In this document: positions 61,161-64,000 of the stretch, one piece after another
Position numbering within the stretch: position 1 is the stretch's first letter
Layout: each line of letters starts with the position of its first letter
Notes under the pieces: model-generated
Seen by the model: only the letters and a program-made list of their open reading frames with translations
Told to the model about the DNA's origin: nothing
Databases searched by the model: none
From: Cyathus striatus
Lineage: Eukaryota; Basidiomycota; Agaricomycetes; Agaricales; Nidulariaceae
Length of the DNA stretch: 64,000 bases
Assembly: GCA_025738555.1 (NCBI GenBank)
Contig: JAOVFP010000006.1
Location: 4,030,001-4,094,000, forward strand
Direction of reading: 5' to 3'
Position numbers and translations under genes: made by a program

Positions 61161-61521
61161 TGTTGAGATTATCTTATCTCGACAAAAGCGGATCTAGCGG
61201 ATCTTATCTAATCATGGAACTCCGTAGCACATACTAGAACCTTCTAGTATGTTTATTCTTAGGTAGATGTAATTATAGTAGCACTATATACGGTACTGCT
61301 GTACTCAACAGCATAACAGCTTAACAGCTCCTTTACAGCAGTAGATATTTATATACATCTCTTGTACAGTATATAAACCCCCCAGTTTTACTGGATAACA
61401 ATAAGAAAGTCTTTACTCTTCTTACAGTCACTCTAAGCCTCTATCTACACACTCTACCTCTCAGGTGAGCCTGTACCCAGATCAGCAACTGCCCTGTGCA
61501 GAAGTCCTTGCTGTTTCTACA
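61161..61521 (+). repeat. 3' LTR of the Copia element
   Basis: 361 bases, apparently the same as the 5' LTR, then AGCCG. Confidence 0.95.
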
Positions 61522-61526
61522 AGCCG

Positions 61527-62590
61527 TAGTCCTGTATGATATTTAATAGGTAGAGTAAAGTAGAGGGAGAGCAGTCTCCTGTGCCCCGAGAAATACCATT
61601 AAGCAGTTCTGCGAGAGTATTTGTGCGAGCTTGAGATTCTGAGTGTAACGAGAGTCAAAGTCCTAAGCCCGTGCTAAGTCCGAGATTAAGGAACGCGCAT
61701 CAAACGCGCATCAAAGCGTTCACTAAGCACGCATTCCATCTTGTGCGTCGGTCTTCGACACCATTTACTTTACCTTACTTCGCCCGGACGCGTCCTGCAT
61801 CCGAGTCTTACCCACCGAGCACTTTCTTAGTGAGCGTACGTGGTGTGAGTGAAATTATACATATTTTAATTTATACTACGTTGCGCTAAACTAGGTACTT
61901 TACTACATTGAACAAGCAAGAAGGAGAATATATTTGCGCTTTTTCTTGTATTTTTAACTGTTCTTGAAAACTCAGACCTCTATGTCACGCTCCCCCACGA
62001 AGCAACTGGTCCGCCGTGATGCGTGACAAACTATCAAATTAGCGACGCAACGGGGTCAGCGTGACGCGTGGCCGTTGCCTTCATACAGAACGATACAGTA
62101 CAGTAGCCAGGGGCCAAGGTCGGTAGTTGCCGGGGGAGCGTCCCGGTATTCGCTCGCATCCTGCTCAGTGCCGCAGTGGTTTGCTTTGTTTGCTCACCCC
62201 TTCAACGTCGTTCCAACACCGTTTTGATAACTCTCTTTTTGAGACCTTTACGCTGTCACTTTCCGCAAAAATTCTTGAAAAATTCCTTCAGACCTCAATT
62301 ATCTTCCAACGTCGACCGTATACCGCCCGTAATGTCTGTACGCTGGCTCACAATGGGTCTTTCGTAAGACCTATTATTGGTCCTCCTTATATTCTACCAT
62401 ACCTATAAATATAAAATTCTAATTGCAAGAAGGGTTCGGCCGGTTAATTATATGTGGTCTGTTAGCGGGAAGTACATAGTCAGCCTTCAGGGCAAGTAAG
62501 GCCATTTTCGCTTAAGAAGCCGAGAATGTTGTGCATACATATGCACAACATATGCATACGACTCCGCTCAAGTTCCGGTTCCACCACACA
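61527..62590. other. Intergenic, no gene seen
   Basis: Contains the second arm of the distant inverted repeat (62072-62100) and a segment near 62014 (ATGCGTGACAAA...TTAGC) that recurs in direct orientation near 54662, so pieces of one small repeat family lie on both sides of the Copia element. Confidence 0.5.
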
Positions 62591-62852
62591 TGTAAGTTAC
62601 CACGCAACAGAATCCGAGCGACTATCATCTATAGAAGGCAAATGGCCTCAAATGGCTCCGTTAAACCCTACTATACGGGTACATAGCGGGAATATAAAAA
62701 TCTATTTGTGAAGACGGCGAGTTGATGGCAAGGCAACGCGAATTTAGGAGGGGCAACAACATCATTTCCAGACTCTTCAAGATATTGAAGTTTATTGCCG
62801 CCCGGCGCCCTGGGTAGCCAGGGCTCGCTGGGAATCGAGATGGACTTCTGAG

Positions 62853-62859
62853 TATATAA
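62853..62859 (+). promoter_or_regulatory. TATA box of DUF6534 gene 2
   Basis: TATATAA 67 bases before the ATG, in the same context as in gene 1. Confidence 0.7.
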
Positions 62860-62925
62860 GACTTTCGGGTAATAAGTTTTTAATTCTGACACCCTCCTTA
62901 CGGTCGTTTCAACCTTTGCCGTGAT

Positions 62926-64000
62926 ATGACTATGATTCGGATCCCGATGCTGTCCATGCATTCGTCTCAAATCCCAGTCCGTCAACCAAGGTTCGAAAAA
63001 ACATTCTCCGGTGTGTATGGAATCCAGCTGATAGCGTCAATGTTAAACGCAACGTATGTTTCTCCTTCGGTTCAAGGGTTGTTGGTTGATCTCAATTTTA
63101 AAGTATTTATGGAGTTGCGATGGTATTGACTACCTTGACTTGAGGATTATGCAAGTTACACTAAACTACTTATCAACAGACGATGGCATTGAGATATTAT
63201 AAATGCCATTCGAAGGGCGATACAATTTTAGTGAAAGGGGTTGTGGCACTACTTCTGTATGTGCTTTGCTTAACTCGCTGTTTTTACCATCTTTTATTAT
63301 ATAAAAGGATATCAGGCTCTTTTGAAGTTGTATGTACATCTTACCAGATGTACGACTACTTCGTCCTGATGTTTGGTCGAAAAGAACTATTCGGTGTAAT
63401 TTCAGGGTATGAGTTTATTCCGTTAACTCAATTATGAGTGCTAACAAGTCTACAATTCATTTATAACAGAGTGGCCATGGTGAGTAAAATATCTTAATCG
63501 TCGATTATATGTAAATCAACAATATGAAGGGGAAATACCTGGGCATTGTAAGTAAAACATTTTTGAACTCTTCGTGGTTGTATTTTCATGACATCCCAAC
63601 TCCAGTATTTTACCGCATTCGTAGCCCAGCTGTGAGTAGGTTCAGAAGTAGGTCTGGCCACCGCAACCATACTCAACTTTCTGTTCTGGATAAAGATTCT
63701 ATGCAAGTCGTATCTGGACTGGTACGTCGTCTAGAGTACTTAGTTAATTTATTCACTTAGATAAATCCTAATATATGTTAGTTACCGGTCATATGTCGAG
63801 GAAATTTAGGTATCTTACATATCCCGTGGTGGCGCTCTCTGTTTTACAAATAGGTGAGTCGTCGGGTGTGGTCCTAATATGATGCTAAAGAATACTTAAT
63901 TAACCATAAAAAGCGTCGGGTATCGGTGGGTTGGATTACATTACTGCTTCTAGACAATATTGGACTAACTGCATTTCCGTTACGTAGCTCAAGTACTTCT
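62926..64000 (+). CDS. DUF6534-type membrane protein, partial at window end
   Basis: Paralogue of the gene at 34848, with the same exon order including the 10- and 18-base exons. It shows VYGIQLIASMLNA, MALRYYKCHSKGDTILVKG, FEVVCTSYQMYDYFVLMFG, GKYLGI, YFTAFVAQLFYASRIW and GHMSRKFRYLTYPVVAL, with GT/AG at each join. Similarity to gene 1 starts upstream of the TATA box, near 62600, so the promoter was duplicated with the gene. The C-terminal DUF6534 core lies beyond the window. Confidence 0.75.

Larger units (their letters stand above)
55463..61521 (+). mobile_element. Ty1/Copia retrotransposon, full-length
   Basis: 6059 bases between the 5-base duplication AGCCG (55458-55462 and 61522-61526). 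Two LTRs of 361 bases that I read as the same throughout. The internal order is Gag, protease, integrase, reverse transcriptase, RNase H, which is the Copia arrangement (integrase before RT). One base appears missing near 58440, splitting the polyprotein. Confidence 0.95.

Overview
The window looks like a repeat-rich, gene-poor stretch of a filamentous basidiomycete nuclear genome, most likely an Agaricomycete. The grounds are short introns (about 50-60 bases) with GTRNGT donors, a KDZ-associated CxC5/CxC6 cysteine-cluster protein, DUF6534-type membrane proteins, a Tad1-like LINE, a chromodomain Ty3/Gypsy element and a Ty1/Copia element whose primer site resembles the half-tRNA(iMet) type. I cannot name the species. 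All calls come from reading the sequence; no database search was run.

Layout. 1-1.5 kb: a hairpin-forming satellite, then a G-rich purine tract and a C-rich tract. 1.84-9.99 kb: a complete, very young Gypsy chromovirus (LTRs, 5-base target duplication, Gag, Pol with chromodomain) that also carries an antisense Cys-rich gene between pol and the 3' LTR; most of its reading frames are broken by single-base shifts. 10.2-15.1 kb: a two-gene KDZ-type unit (an acidic/basic partner of unknown function, then the CxC5/CxC6 protein). 15.3-15.8 kb: tandem repeats that abut a decayed LINE lacking its 3' end (15.8-20.1 kb, minus strand). 20-34 kb: CpG-poor DNA with relics (a pectin methylesterase pseudogene, a DUF6534 relic), a repeat split by a hAT-like element with 8-base target duplications, and a large inverted repeat. 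34.8-36.5 kb: an apparently complete DUF6534 gene with many small exons. 37-47 kb: an E2 acyltransferase fragment, two related terminal-inverted-repeat elements with 3-base duplications, a solo Copia LTR and little else. 48.4-54.4 kb: a tandem family of Old Yellow Enzyme genes on the minus strand, two intact and one pseudogene. 55.46-61.52 kb: a complete Copia element with matching LTRs. 62.6-64 kb: a second DUF6534 gene that runs off the end.

The intact host genes are the two OYE-family flavin oxidoreductases and the DUF6534 proteins. The rest is a layered record of mobile elements: old CpG-depleted copies (KDZ, LINE, relics) overlain by young CpG-rich insertions (Gypsy, Copia, MITE). The most unusual points are the antisense gene inside the chromovirus, the two-gene KDZ unit, the paired CpG/TpG evidence for methylation-type decay, the nested hAT-like insertion with its empty site in the same window, and the loss of the usual catalytic tyrosine in both intact OYE paralogues.
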